Shown piece after piece: positions 44,656 through 53,747 of a DNA stretch of 64,000 nt. Made by a program: the position numbers and the translations under genes. How positions within the stretch are numbered: the first letter of the stretch is position 1; every line of letters begins with the position of its first letter. Location of the stretch: the NCBI RefSeq assembly GCF_900113135.1, contig NZ_FOOH01000001.1:1-64000 (forward strand). The letters are read 5' to 3'. A model generated the notes under the pieces. It did no database searches. It had not been told where the DNA came from and saw nothing but the letters and a program-made list of their open reading frames with translations. This DNA comes from Salegentibacter agarivorans (GTDB lineage: Bacteria > Bacteroidota > Bacteroidia > Flavobacteriales > Flavobacteriaceae).

Positions 44656-44711
44656 AAGATGACTAAAAATAAAAATACCTGTTATCGGCAAATTTATGCT
44701 TTAGTCATCTT
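44656..44711 (-). terminator. Long-loop inverted repeat: terminator or operator
   Basis: AAGATGACTAAA (44656-44667) and its exact complement (44700-44711) are separated by 32 bases. On the minus strand the second arm is followed by TTTTATT, as in a terminator for the 81-residue gene. However, the -7 box TAAATTTG of the flavin reductase (44689-44696) sits in the loop, so it could also be a binding dyad over a promoter. Confidence 0.5.
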
Positions 44712-44746
44712 AAGACTGGAATCATTAGCTTTTCTTTAAAAGTTGA

Positions 44747-44992
44747 TTAGCCTTGATTTTCCAGTTTATTAATTCTCATTTCATATTCTTCCATAGCCTC
44801 ACGAACCGCATCTACGTTATCTGAAGATTTTTGGTGCGCACTGTTCATTGCTTTCTCCAATTCTTTATCGGGATGTTGAAACAAATCGGTAATCACGTGA
44901 TTTATCTTATCAATAATACTTTCCTGGCTGTTTTTAATGTCTTCCAGCTTATTCAAAGTGGACCTCATTTGTTCAATTTTCGACTCATCCAT
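44747..44992 (-). CDS. Small coiled-coil protein
   Basis: 81 residues, no signal or membrane segment, no cysteine or aromatic cluster beyond one Phe and Tyr. It is predicted helical throughout: KIEQMRSTLNKLEDIKNSQESII then LEKAMNSAHQKSSDNVDAV and a final coiled segment. Unknown family; it might dimerise. Long overlapping frames on the other strand were rejected. Confidence 0.65.
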   Translation of the reverse strand: MDESKIEQMRSTLNKLEDIKNSQESIIDKINHVITDLFQHPDKELEKAMNSAHQKSSDNVDAVREAMEEYEMRINKLENQG

Positions 44993-45097
44993 ATTTTAAG
45001 TTTTATAGGGTTGAATATTAAATTTACTTTTTTCTGGTTAGACGTTTCGTGCAATTAACCTGCTTTTAAGGACATTTAATCTAAAATTAAGAATTTC

Positions 45098-46207
45098 CTA
45101 TTTAGGTTTTTCAGAATCGTATTCGGGATAATCTGTGTAACCTTTTGGGCCTGGCGTATAAAAAGTATCTTCATCCCATTCGGCCAAAGGTGCATTCTTA
45201 GAAAAGCGCTCTGGTAAATCGGGATTAGAAATAAAAAGTTTAGCGAATGAAACCATATCAGCATTACCTTCGTCAATAACTTTATTTCCTGATTCTTGAT
45301 CAAAGTCTGCGTTAATCATTAATTTTCCTTTATAAATAGGGCGGTAATGTTTCGCAATGTTTGTTTCCAGGTAATCTATCTGGCTAACATCTGTAAAAGG
45401 TTCAGAGAGATGTAAATACGCTAAATCGTAAGCATTTAATTTTTCAATTAGGTGATCAAAGGTTGCAATTGATTCTTCTGAAGCTGTAATTCCAAAGGCG
45501 TCGTTTAGCGAAGGATTAAACCTTACTCCAATTCTATTTTCTGGCCAAACTTCACTTATCGCTTCAAGAATTTCAAAAAAGAAACGTGCCCGGTTCTCGA
45601 TACTTCCACCGTAATCATCGGTTCTAATATTTGCATTTTTATTGAGAAATTGATGAATTAAATAACCATTAGAGCCGTGAATCTCTACCCCATCAAAACC
45701 GGCACGTTTGGCATTTTCTGCGGCGTGTTTAAAATCCAGGACGGTTTGTTTTATATCGGCTACACTCATCGCTTGTGGTTCTACAGTGTCTTCAAAGCCA
45801 TCTGGGGTATAAGCTTGCGTATTTGGATTCACGGCGCTTGGCGCCAATGGTTTTTCTCCATCGTGAAATTTAGGGTGAGAAATACGGCCGCAATGCCATA
45901 ATTGTAAAAATATCTTTCCTTCATTTTTGTGAACAGCTTCAGTTACTTTTTCCCAGCCTTTTACCTGGTTTTCGGTATAAATTCCCGGGGTATTTATATA
46001 ACCCACTGCGGCATCAGAAATTTGAGAACCTTCAGAGATTATAAGTCCGGCACCGGCGCGTTGCGCATAATATTCGGCGTGTAACTGGGTAGGTGCATTA
46101 TCTTTATTATCAGCGCGATTACGTGTCATTGGAGCCATAATAACCCGGTTTTTTAATTCCAAGTCTCCAATAGTAACCGATTTTAGTAAGGCTTGAGTAC
46201 TATGCAT
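45098..46207 (-). CDS. Old yellow enzyme (alkene reductase)
   Basis: 369 residues. FMN-binding TIM barrel of the NemA/OYE family: VIMAPMTRNRA near the N-terminus, GFDGVEIHGSNGYLIHQF (active-site HxxN: His and Asn), and GGSIENRARF with GVRFNPS. It reduces activated C=C bonds of unsaturated aldehydes, ketones and nitro compounds with NADPH. Likely role in detoxification. Stand-alone gene. Confidence 0.95.
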   Translation of the reverse strand: MHSTQALLKSVTIGDLELKNRVIMAPMTRNRADNKDNAPTQLHAEYYAQRAGAGLIISEGSQISDAAVGYINTPGIYTENQVKGWEKVTEAVHKNEGKIFLQLWHCGRISHPKFHDGEKPLAPSAVNPNTQAYTPDGFEDTVEPQAMSVADIKQTVLDFKHAAENAKRAGFDGVEIHGSNGYLIHQFLNKNANIRTDDYGGSIENRARFFFEILEAISEVWPENRIGVRFNPSLNDAFGITASEESIATFDHLIEKLNAYDLAYLHLSEPFTDVSQIDYLETNIAKHYRPIYKGKLMINADFDQESGNKVIDEGNADMVSFAKLFISNPDLPERFSKNAPLAEWDEDTFYTPGPKGYTDYPEYDSEKPK

Positions 46208-46387
46208 ATTAAATAAATTTTAATATTAAATTTAAGGGAAGCATATAGTAAGTGCTGTTAATTAAATGGTAAATAGGTTTTTCTTAAATAGCTGAGAGAG
46301 CCTTAAATTGAGTAGAAATAAGTAAATTCGTAACTTAAAATTGCATTTTCTAATAACCGTTTTCTGGAAAATGTACAGCAAGAATTT

Positions 46388-47749
46388 ATGCAAACACCCA
46401 AAAAAATCGCCATTGTTGGCTCAGGCCTGGTTGGATCTTTACTCGCTATTTTTCTTAGAAAAGCCGGCCATGAAGTTGAGGTATTTGACCGCAGAAAGGA
46501 TATTAGAAATGTAGAATTTTCCGGTAGGTCTATAAATTTAGCCATGTCTAACCGCGGCTGGAAATCTTTAAGGGCTGCCGGCATAGAAGATGAAATTAAA
46601 AAACTGGCGCTTCCTTTAGATAAAAGGGCGATGCACGTTAACGATAAACCGCTTTATTTTCAGAAATACGGAAAAGAGGAAGAAGCTATTTATTCTATTT
46701 CCCGTGGGGTTTTAAATCGAAAAATGATCACCCTGGCCGAAGATGCTGGGACCACTTTTAGGTTTGAAGAAAAAGTTTGGGATATAGATATGGCGGAAGC
46801 TAAATTGTATACCGGTGAGAGTGAAAAAGGGGAGTGGAAAGAATATAAATTTGATCTTATTTTTGGTGCCGATGGAGCTTTCTCCCGGGTTAGACATAAA
46901 ATGCAACGGCAAAGCAGGTTTAATTATTCGCAACATTTTATAAATGTTGGTTATAAAGAATTGCGCATTGCGCCCAACCCAGATGGAAGCCATAAACTGG
47001 ATAATGCCTCTTTTCATATTTGGCCTCGTGGGGAATTTATGCTTATTGCAATGCCTAATTTAGATGGTAGTTTTACCTGTACTTTATTTATGCCTTTTGA
47101 GGGCGAAAATTCTTTTGAAAGCATCAAGACCGAAACCGATGCCGAGCTATTTTTTCAGAAGCATTTTCCAGATATTAACCAGGAAATTGAAAATTTAAAA
47201 AAGGATTTCTTTAAAAACCCTACCAGCAGTATGGTTACCATAAAATGTTATCCCTGGTCTTATTGGGAAAAAGTGACTTTGGTTGGAGATTCAGCGCACG
47301 CAATTGTACCATTTTATGGGCAGGGAATGAATGCGGGTTTTGAAGATATTCTGGTATTAAACCAAAAAATGAAAAAATATGGGGACGATTGGGAAAGTAT
47401 TTTTGAAGAATACCAAAAAGCCCGAAAACCCAATACAGATGCCATTGCAGAACTTAGCTACCGTAATTTTATTGAAATGAGCAGCAAAACTGCAGATCCC
47501 GATTTTCTACTGCGGAAGAAGATTGAAAACTGGTTTTCTAACAAACATCCCAACACCTGGGTACCGTTATATTCCCGGGTTACTTTTTCTGATAAACCTT
47601 ATGCTGAAGCTCTGGCAATTGGGGATTATCAACGTAAAATTATGGATGAGGTGATGGAGATTTCAGGGATTGAAAATAAATGGGATTCTATTGAAGTTGA
47701 AAATAAAATTCTTAACCTACTGGATAACAAACCGGCTTTTTCATTCTAA
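46388..47749 (+). CDS. kmo: Kynurenine 3-monooxygenase
   Basis: 453 residues. FAD dinucleotide motif GSGLVGSLLAIFLRKAGHEV at 12-31, then SINLAMSNRGWKSLRAAG and the second FAD motif GDSAHAIVPFYGQGMNAGFED, all typical of KMO rather than general hydroxylases. It hydroxylates L-kynurenine using NADPH and O2. Together with kynU it yields 3-hydroxyanthranilate, a precursor of quinolinate and NAD. The 3' end overlaps the convergent antiporter gene by 9 bases. Confidence 0.94.
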   Translation: MQTPKKIAIVGSGLVGSLLAIFLRKAGHEVEVFDRRKDIRNVEFSGRSINLAMSNRGWKSLRAAGIEDEIKKLALPLDKRAMHVNDKPLYFQKYGKEEEAIYSISRGVLNRKMITLAEDAGTTFRFEEKVWDIDMAEAKLYTGESEKGEWKEYKFDLIFGADGAFSRVRHKMQRQSRFNYSQHFINVGYKELRIAPNPDGSHKLDNASFHIWPRGEFMLIAMPNLDGSFTCTLFMPFEGENSFESIKTETDAELFFQKHFPDINQEIENLKKDFFKNPTSSMVTIKCYPWSYWEKVTLVGDSAHAIVPFYGQGMNAGFEDILVLNQKMKKYGDDWESIFEEYQKARKPNTDAIAELSYRNFIEMSSKTADPDFLLRKKIENWFSNKHPNTWVPLYSRVTFSDKPYAEALAIGDYQRKIMDEVMEISGIENKWDSIEVENKILNLLDNKPAFSF

Positions 47750-49228
47750 TTTTTCTTCAAAATCTGGTTCTATATTCAGGCTTTCATAAACACCTTCCAT
47801 GGTTCTGTGATCTTCGGTTAAAACAACCAGCATATCATCTGCTTCAATAACCGTATTTCCGTTTGGAGTAATAAATTGATCGTCTCTTGAAATCATGGCG
47901 ATTATCGCTTTCTTTGGAAATTGTAATTCTACAATCCTTTTGCCTACCGAATGGTTTTGTTCGGGAATATTAATTTCTCTTAAAAAAGATTTAGCCCCAT
48001 CGGCCATAAATGCATCTACCGGTGATTTTTGTTTGGCCTTCATTGGTAAAGCCACGTGCAACCAACGTGCCACCACAGATAATGTAGTTCCCTGGATTAA
48101 TACCGAAGTTAGCGATACAAAAAATACGATGTTAAAGATCATATCGGCTTTTTCAATTCCCGCAAGTAGCGGATAAGTGGCAAATACAATAGGTACAGCC
48201 CCTCTAAGCCCCACCCAGGAAATATACCAACGGCGGCGCATTTTCATTTTAAAGAATATTAGACTTAAAAAAACGCCCAGAGGCCTGGCTATAAATATTA
48301 AAAACACAGAAATAAAAATACCCACGCCTATAACCGGAACAATGTGCGATGGATAAACCAGCAATCCTAAAGTAAGGAATAGTACAATTTGCATTAACCA
48401 CGCAAGCCCATCAAACATTCGCATGATTGTCTTTTTGTGAATAATGTTGTGGTTTCCAAGGTAAACTCCGCTTAAGTAAACCGCTAAAAATCCGTTGCCA
48501 CCAAGTGCATCAGTAGCAGAAAATACAATAAACATTAGCGCGATAGCGAGAACGGGATATAAACCTTCAAAATCTAATTTTATACGGTTAATTACCAATT
48601 TACTCAACTTTCCGAAGATAAATCCGAGAGCGGCACCAATTAAAATTTGCTGAAGAAAAAGCGGAATAATACTATAAATACTTTGATCCTGGTTCACCAC
48701 CAAACCTAAAAAGGCAATGGTAAGAAAATAGGCCATAGGATCGTTACTACCACTTTCTAGCTCCAGGGTTGGTCTTAAATTAGATTTTAAGGCAAGGTTT
48801 TTAGCCCTTAAAATGGAAAATACCGCGGCGGCATCTGTAGAAGAAACAATGGCGCCAAGCAATAAACCTTCGTAAATAGTAAAATCTGTTATGTACCAAA
48901 CAAAGGCGCCAACACTTACCGCTGTAAATAAAACTCCTAGAATGGAAAGAGAAATTCCCTGCCACATTACCGGTTTTATAGTTTTCCAGCTAGTATCAAG
49001 TCCCCCGGAAAATAAAATAAAATTAAGGGCAACAATTCCTATAAATTGAGCGAGTTGTGGGTCGTTAAAATAAATTCCACCAATTCCCTCTGATCCTGAG
49101 AGGATTCCAACTGCAAGAAAAAGTACTAAGGTAGGTACGCCAAAACGATAAGATGTTTTCCCGGCCAGGATACTAATAAATAACAACAGAGAGCCTATTA
49201 AGAGAATGTTTTCTATTGTTATGCTCAT
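47741..49228 (-). CDS. NhaP2-type K+/H+ or Na+/H+ antiporter
   Basis: 495 residues. About 12-13 membrane helices to residue 390 form a CPA1/NhaP2 antiporter core, including SSTDAAAVFSIL and ELESGSNDPMAY (the ND ion-binding pair). A cytosolic TrkA-C (RCK_C) domain follows, about 410-490 (VGKRIVELQFPKKAIIAMI; IEADDMLVVL). It exchanges monovalent cations for protons to set pH and K+ level. Likely gated through the RCK_C ligand. Monocistronic. Confidence 0.93.
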   Translation of the reverse strand: MSITIENILLIGSLLLFISILAGKTSYRFGVPTLVLFLAVGILSGSEGIGGIYFNDPQLAQFIGIVALNFILFSGGLDTSWKTIKPVMWQGISLSILGVLFTAVSVGAFVWYITDFTIYEGLLLGAIVSSTDAAAVFSILRAKNLALKSNLRPTLELESGSNDPMAYFLTIAFLGLVVNQDQSIYSIIPLFLQQILIGAALGFIFGKLSKLVINRIKLDFEGLYPVLAIALMFIVFSATDALGGNGFLAVYLSGVYLGNHNIIHKKTIMRMFDGLAWLMQIVLFLTLGLLVYPSHIVPVIGVGIFISVFLIFIARPLGVFLSLIFFKMKMRRRWYISWVGLRGAVPIVFATYPLLAGIEKADMIFNIVFFVSLTSVLIQGTTLSVVARWLHVALPMKAKQKSPVDAFMADGAKSFLREINIPEQNHSVGKRIVELQFPKKAIIAMISRDDQFITPNGNTVIEADDMLVVLTEDHRTMEGVYESLNIEPDFEEKLE

Positions 49229-49412
49229 TGTTTATCTGTTGTTTTAATCAGTTGGTGGTATTTAAAATACATCAGTGAACCGAAGTTTTTTAGCCGAAAG
49301 GTTTCCTGTTTTTTCCTAAACGATTTCTGTGGTAAAAATACATATTCGGCCCTATTAAATAAAGCCGAATATATTTATTATTAAAAAGCGTTTAGAAAAT
49401 TTAAAACGAAAA

Positions 49413-50075
49413 TTAATGCGAATTATCTTTCAGGATTTCGGGAAACTTTTCTTTAAAGCGGTTTAATCTTGGAATAGAAACCTTTTGAATATAGGGATTG
49501 TTAGGATTATTCTTTTCGTAATTTTGATGATAATCTTCTGCTATCCAAAATTTTTGAAACGGTAAAACTTCAGCAGCAATGGGTTGCTCATAATCTTTTG
49601 CTACTTCAGTTTTCACCTTGTTTATAATATCTTTTTGCTCCTTATTTTGATAAAAAATAATAGAACGGTACTGCGAACCAATATCGGGTCCCTGGCCGTT
49701 TACCTGCGTGGGATCTTGTGAACCAAAATAAACTTCTACCAAAGTTTCAAAACTTACTACTTCTGGGTTATAAATGACTTCTACAGCTTCAGCGTGACCG
49801 GTTTTGCCGGTATTGCTGGATTCGTAAGTTGGGTTTTTTGTATGCCCTCCGGCATAACCGGAAACAGCTTCCTTCACGCCTTCAATACTTTCGTAAACTG
49901 CCTCAACACACCAAAAACATCCGCTGGCAAAATAGGCTTTTTCATATCCATTTTCTGCCGGTACTTCCACAGGATCGGCGTTAGCAATTTCGGGTTTGGT
50001 AACTGTTTTTTGCTGGGCGTTATTTCCGCAGGAAATCAAAAGGAATATAAATGTAGGTAAGAAAAATCGTTTCAT
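49413..50075 (-). CDS. msrA: Peptide methionine (S)-S-oxide reductase, lipoprotein form
   Basis: 220 residues. Lipobox ends at Cys16 (FLLISC), so it is envelope-anchored. MsrA core: GCFWC at 52-56 with catalytic Cys53, then GYAGGHTKNPTYE and YNPEVVSFETL. It repairs oxidised methionine in envelope proteins. Its start is 3 bases after the stop of the lipoprotein gene upstream, so the two form an operon. Confidence 0.96.
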   Translation of the reverse strand: MKRFFLPTFIFLLISCGNNAQQKTVTKPEIANADPVEVPAENGYEKAYFASGCFWCVEAVYESIEGVKEAVSGYAGGHTKNPTYESSNTGKTGHAEAVEVIYNPEVVSFETLVEVYFGSQDPTQVNGQGPDIGSQYRSIIFYQNKEQKDIINKVKTEVAKDYEQPIAAEVLPFQKFWIAEDYHQNYEKNNPNNPYIQKVSIPRLNRFKEKFPEILKDNSH

Positions 50076-50078
50076 TAA

Positions 50079-50687
50079 TTATTGTTTTTTATAAGTTCCT
50101 TCAAGTGTTTTTTTGCCATAAATGGCGTAATCTACCGCAAGTTCACCATCTATGTAAAAACCTTTCCAGTCCAATTCTATATTACCATTTTTAGCGGGAC
50201 TTAAAACGGCAATAGGGGTATTGGTATCAAAATCTTCCCAGGGTAGATCTTTATTAGTGTTTTTGTTAGACGGGCTCACATAAAATATATTAACTGAATT
50301 CCCTGTTTTTGCATACCTGGCATTGATAAACATTTCATTTTCAGCCAGGCATAATTCTGTATTATTATTCATATCTAATTCCAGACAGTAGCAGCTACAA
50401 TTTGCATCGCTTTCATCTACTTTTATATAAGTAGCGCCGGGATCAATTAATATAGAAGAAGATGCTTCGGTTTCGTTGTTATTAGTATCTGACGCTTCTA
50501 AGGTTTCCTTTTCACTTTTATTATAATTTGAATTGGCTGAAGTAGAATTTTCAGTATTTACCTCTGTAGTGGTTTTATTTTCAGTTTGTTCCGTTTTAAA
50601 ATCAGGATCACTTTCCGGGTTTTTATCTTGGTTTTTACAGGATACTAACACTAAAATTAGGCAAAGTAGGCTTGCATAATATCTCAT
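50079..50687 (-). CDS. Lipoprotein of unknown function, upstream of msrA
   Basis: 202 residues, lipobox Cys17 (LVLVSC). A disordered Thr/Asn/Glu/Ser-rich linker (18-80) leads to a compact domain with the CSCYCLELD cysteine cluster and later beta strands ending FYIDGELAVDYAIYGKK. No family recognised. Co-transcribed with msrA, which suggests a periplasmic redox or repair link. Confidence 0.75.
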   Translation of the reverse strand: MRYYASLLCLILVLVSCKNQDKNPESDPDFKTEQTENKTTTEVNTENSTSANSNYNKSEKETLEASDTNNNETEASSSILIDPGATYIKVDESDANCSCYCLELDMNNNTELCLAENEMFINARYAKTGNSVNIFYVSPSNKNTNKDLPWEDFDTNTPIAVLSPAKNGNIELDWKGFYIDGELAVDYAIYGKKTLEGTYKKQ

Positions 50688-51046
50688 AATTAAGGGTTTT
50701 AGTTAGTAGAAATAAAGGTAGCTTTAAAATAGATTAAAAATGTGAAAAGCTTGTTAATCAATATAAAACCTTGAATTTTGGGTAATTTAAGAGGTGCAGC
50801 TTATTATAAAATTTAACTAGAATAATTTATTAAATGAATTTCAAATAAATTAACAAATTTTAATAGATTTACATAATAATCAATTGCTTATAGCTGGAAA
50901 TTTATAGAGACTGTTTAAAAATGAATTACATTAGAAGTATAGCATTACCCAGCCTGTAACTTCTAAAATTTTTAAGTTAGAAAAGCAGTGATCTAGCGAA
51001 AATTAACTGATTTAAAATAGAATAACTAATTAACACCAAAATCGAA
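50688..51046. other. AT-rich intergenic region
   Basis: About 360 bases between divergent lipoprotein genes. I see no coding sequence, RNA gene or strong promoter box. A short inverted repeat TTAGAAG (50931-50937) with CTTCTAA (50960-50966) has a 22-base spacer and is the only structure noted. Confidence 0.5.
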
Positions 51047-51685
51047 ATGAAAAAAATTACACAATCACTTTTAAGTATTTTAGTACTTAGCGTTATCCTG
51101 CATTCCTGCAGTACAGATTCTGAAGAAAATCCGGCTGCCAATCAGGAATTGGAAAAGGAGTTGGCTTTAGAAAATGACGGCGTTCTTAAGATCCAATCGG
51201 CTACTTATATTTTTAAGAACACCGGTGAAACCGCTAAATTTATTAGCCAGGATAGGGATTTTAATTTCAAATTCGTAAATGAGTTATCTTTTGAAGCTAG
51301 TCAAAACAAACACGCTGTAGAAGGACTTAAAATAACGAATCCTGAAACCGATGAGTATTTAATTTTTTTACATTTTGAAGAATTAAAAAACGGTTTCGTG
51401 AAATTTGATGCAGAATTAAGTACCGGGGAAGTGCTTAGATCATTAATGTATAAACCGGGTAACGCTAACGGCTCGCCAAACAAATGGCACGATGAACCCG
51501 CTATAGGTGTTACTCCTCCGGTGATAGGCGCTATGATAGAATACTCACAGCAAGAACAATTAAAAAATTGTAGGGCTGCTTTACAGGTTTGTGCTAATAC
51601 CAATGGTTTTCCTACAGTTGCTTTAACTAACGGTAAAGGTTGGTTTACATCAATTGAATCTTGCGCGATAGACTGTCACGATTAA
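51047..51685 (+). CDS. Lipoprotein with a C-terminal cysteine cluster
   Basis: 212 residues, lipobox Cys21 (ILHSC). The middle is beta-rich and unassigned (NTGETAKFISQDRDFNFKF). The last 40 residues have four cysteines in NCRAALQVCANTNGF and SIESCAIDCHD, likely two disulphides or a small metal site. No family recognised. Ends at a strong terminator. Confidence 0.75.
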   Translation: MKKITQSLLSILVLSVILHSCSTDSEENPAANQELEKELALENDGVLKIQSATYIFKNTGETAKFISQDRDFNFKFVNELSFEASQNKHAVEGLKITNPETDEYLIFLHFEELKNGFVKFDAELSTGEVLRSLMYKPGNANGSPNKWHDEPAIGVTPPVIGAMIEYSQQEQLKNCRAALQVCANTNGFPTVALTNGKGWFTSIESCAIDCHD

Positions 51686-51715
51686 AATAAATTCAGCTCA
51701 GCAATTATTAACCAT

Positions 51716-51746
51716 AAAAAAAGCCTCAAAATTGGAGGCTTTTTTT
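51716..51746. terminator. Bidirectional terminator
   Basis: AAAAAAAGCCTC (51716-51727) pairs with GAGGCTTTTTTT (51735-51746), 12 bp with a 7-base loop. It serves the lipoprotein gene and the convergent coiled-coil gene. Confidence 0.9.
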
Positions 51747-51767
51747 ATTGTATTTCTTTTCTGCTAA

Positions 51768-52547
51768 TTAAACTTTAGCGAAAAGATTTTGCATTTTTTC
51801 CTGCTCTTCTTTTGCAAGTTCTTCGTCTACCAGGATTCTACCGCTGTGTTCATCGGTAATAATTTTCTTTCTACCGGCAATTTCCATAATTACCTGTGGC
51901 GGAATGGTAAAATAAGAACCTCCAGAAGCACCACGTTCTACAGGCACAATAGCAAGTCCGTTTTTAACGTTGCTTCTAATTCTTTTATAGGCATTTACTA
52001 AACGATCTTCAATATTCTTCTCGAATTCTGCAGATTTCTTGATTAGTGCTTGCTCTTCTTTTTCAGTTTCGGCAAGAATCTCGTTAAGTTCGCTTTTCTT
52101 GTGCTCAAGGTGTTTTTTCCTTTCATCAAGGCGCTCCTTAGTTTGCTCGATAACCTCTTTTTTCTGCTCAATTTGAGCGCGGTATTCTTTGATGTGTTTT
52201 TCGGCAAGTTCTATTTCCAATTCCTGGAATTCGACCTCTTTGCTAAGCGCATTAAATTCGCGGTTGTTACGCACGTTTTTTTGCTGCTCAGCATACTTCT
52301 TCATGGTCACTCTAGACTCATCAATAAGATTCTTCTTGCTCTTTATATCGTTCTCTATTACCTCAATATCGGCATCCATTTTATCCAAACGCTTGCTCAA
52401 TCCGGCTACTTCATCCTCCAAATCTTCAACCTCCAGCGGAAGCTCACCGCGTACGTTTCTTATTTCGTCAATTCTGGAATCAACCAGTTGAAGGTCGTAC
52501 AACGCTCTTAACTTGTCTTCTACAGTAACATCGTTCTTTTTTGCCAT
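51768..52547 (-). CDS. Coiled-coil protein with a degenerate C4 zinc-ribbon
   Basis: 259 residues. A long antiparallel coiled coil (about 10-180) is followed by the domain which in homologs is a zinc ribbon (zf-RING_7 type, as I recall). Here NGLAIVPVERGASGGSYFTIPPQ and EHSGRILVD keep the fold sequence, but the four cysteines are Ser, Ala or other residues; no Cys occurs in the whole protein. The role of the family is unclear, perhaps RNA or ribosome related. The gene follows nif3 by 2 bases. Confidence 0.85.
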   Translation of the reverse strand: MAKKNDVTVEDKLRALYDLQLVDSRIDEIRNVRGELPLEVEDLEDEVAGLSKRLDKMDADIEVIENDIKSKKNLIDESRVTMKKYAEQQKNVRNNREFNALSKEVEFQELEIELAEKHIKEYRAQIEQKKEVIEQTKERLDERKKHLEHKKSELNEILAETEKEEQALIKKSAEFEKNIEDRLVNAYKRIRSNVKNGLAIVPVERGASGGSYFTIPPQVIMEIAGRKKIITDEHSGRILVDEELAKEEQEKMQNLFAKV

Positions 52548-52549
52548 AG

Positions 52550-53644
52550 TTATATATACTTGATTGGATTGGTGTTTGTCTCTCCTAAAATAAGTGCAAA
52601 ATTACTAATTTTTTTTGTAAGATAAGAATGTAATAAATCTTTTGTGTATTGCTCACTTTCGTAGTGTCCAATATCGGCTAAAATGAAGTCCTTATCACCT
52701 TTATAAAAGTCGTGATATTTTAAATCTGCAGTAAGGTAAATATCGGCTCCTGCAGCTTTTGCTTTACTTATAGCAAAACTTCCGCTACCGCCCAAAACTG
52801 CTACTTTTTTAATTGGTTTTCCGCGTAATTGAGAATGCTTTATACAGCCACAATTAAATTCGTTTTTTATGCGTTCTAAAAAGCTTTTTTCATCTTCAGG
52901 GCTTGCTAATTCCCCAAACATTCCCATTCCCAAATGCTGATTTTCGTTATCTAAAGCACTTACTTCATAAGCTACTTCTTCATATGGGTGAGCGCTAAAA
53001 AGTGCCTGAAGCAGCTTTTTCTCAATAATAGATGGATAAATAAGACTAATTTGTGTTTCTTCTTCCAAATGAACTTCCCCACGTTTTCCTATTACCGGAT
53101 TGGCTTCTTCATTAGGCTTAAAGCTGCCTTCTCCTTTTAAATTAAAGCTGCAATTATCATAATTTCCAATATTTCCTCCCCCAGCTTCAAAAAGCGCTTT
53201 TCTTACTGCTGAAGCCTGTTTATTGGGAACAAAAGTGGTAAGTTTTTTAATGCTGTCTTTCCGCGGAATTAAAATTTTCCGGTTTTTTAGCCCCACTTTT
53301 TCGCAAATCATATCGTTCACACCCTTGTATTGGTTGTCCAGCGCGGTGTGAATGGCATAAATAGCAATATCGTTTTTAATGGCCTTAATTACTGTTTTTT
53401 CTACATAGTCTTTCCCCGTAAGCTTTTTTAAACCCGAAAAAATAATAGGATGAAAGCTAATAATAAGGTTGCATTTTTTTTCAATAGCTTCATCTACCAC
53501 TGTCTCCAAGGTGTCTAAAGTGATAAGCGCGCCGGTTACATCAGCATTTTTATCGCCCACCAAAAGACCTACATTATCAAAATCTTCGGCGTACGTCGTA
53601 GGCGCAAAATCTTCAATTATATCAATAACTTCTTTTACAAGCAT
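52550..53644 (-). CDS. Nif3/DUF34-family dinuclear metal protein
   Basis: 364 residues, the longer form with a PII/CutA-like domain inserted in the middle (about 125-235). Metal ligands appear as ISFHPIIFSGLK and IHTALDN in the first half, and ADIGHYESEQ near the C-terminus. Nif3 proteins form hexameric toroids and may be GTP cyclohydrolase-like; the function is unsettled. Operon with the coiled-coil protein. Confidence 0.92.
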   Translation of the reverse strand: MLVKEVIDIIEDFAPTTYAEDFDNVGLLVGDKNADVTGALITLDTLETVVDEAIEKKCNLIISFHPIIFSGLKKLTGKDYVEKTVIKAIKNDIAIYAIHTALDNQYKGVNDMICEKVGLKNRKILIPRKDSIKKLTTFVPNKQASAVRKALFEAGGGNIGNYDNCSFNLKGEGSFKPNEEANPVIGKRGEVHLEEETQISLIYPSIIEKKLLQALFSAHPYEEVAYEVSALDNENQHLGMGMFGELASPEDEKSFLERIKNEFNCGCIKHSQLRGKPIKKVAVLGGSGSFAISKAKAAGADIYLTADLKYHDFYKGDKDFILADIGHYESEQYTKDLLHSYLTKKISNFALILGETNTNPIKYI

Positions 53645-53747
53645 CTTGTTTTTTGGTTTTTATAGACTTAGCAGAGTTGCTTTTTATTAATTTCGTAGTA
53701 GTTAATTTCAGCCCAACTTCAAATATAATTATTATAGCCTGCCCTGT

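Noticed and set aside
45076-45303. 75-codon minus frame overlapping the 3' end of old yellow enzyme
   Set aside because: Other frame of a well-recognised gene, no features.
52050-52511. 153-codon hydrophobic frame opposite the coiled-coil gene
   Set aside because: Phe/Leu-rich complement of Lys/Glu-rich codons, typical of a shadow.
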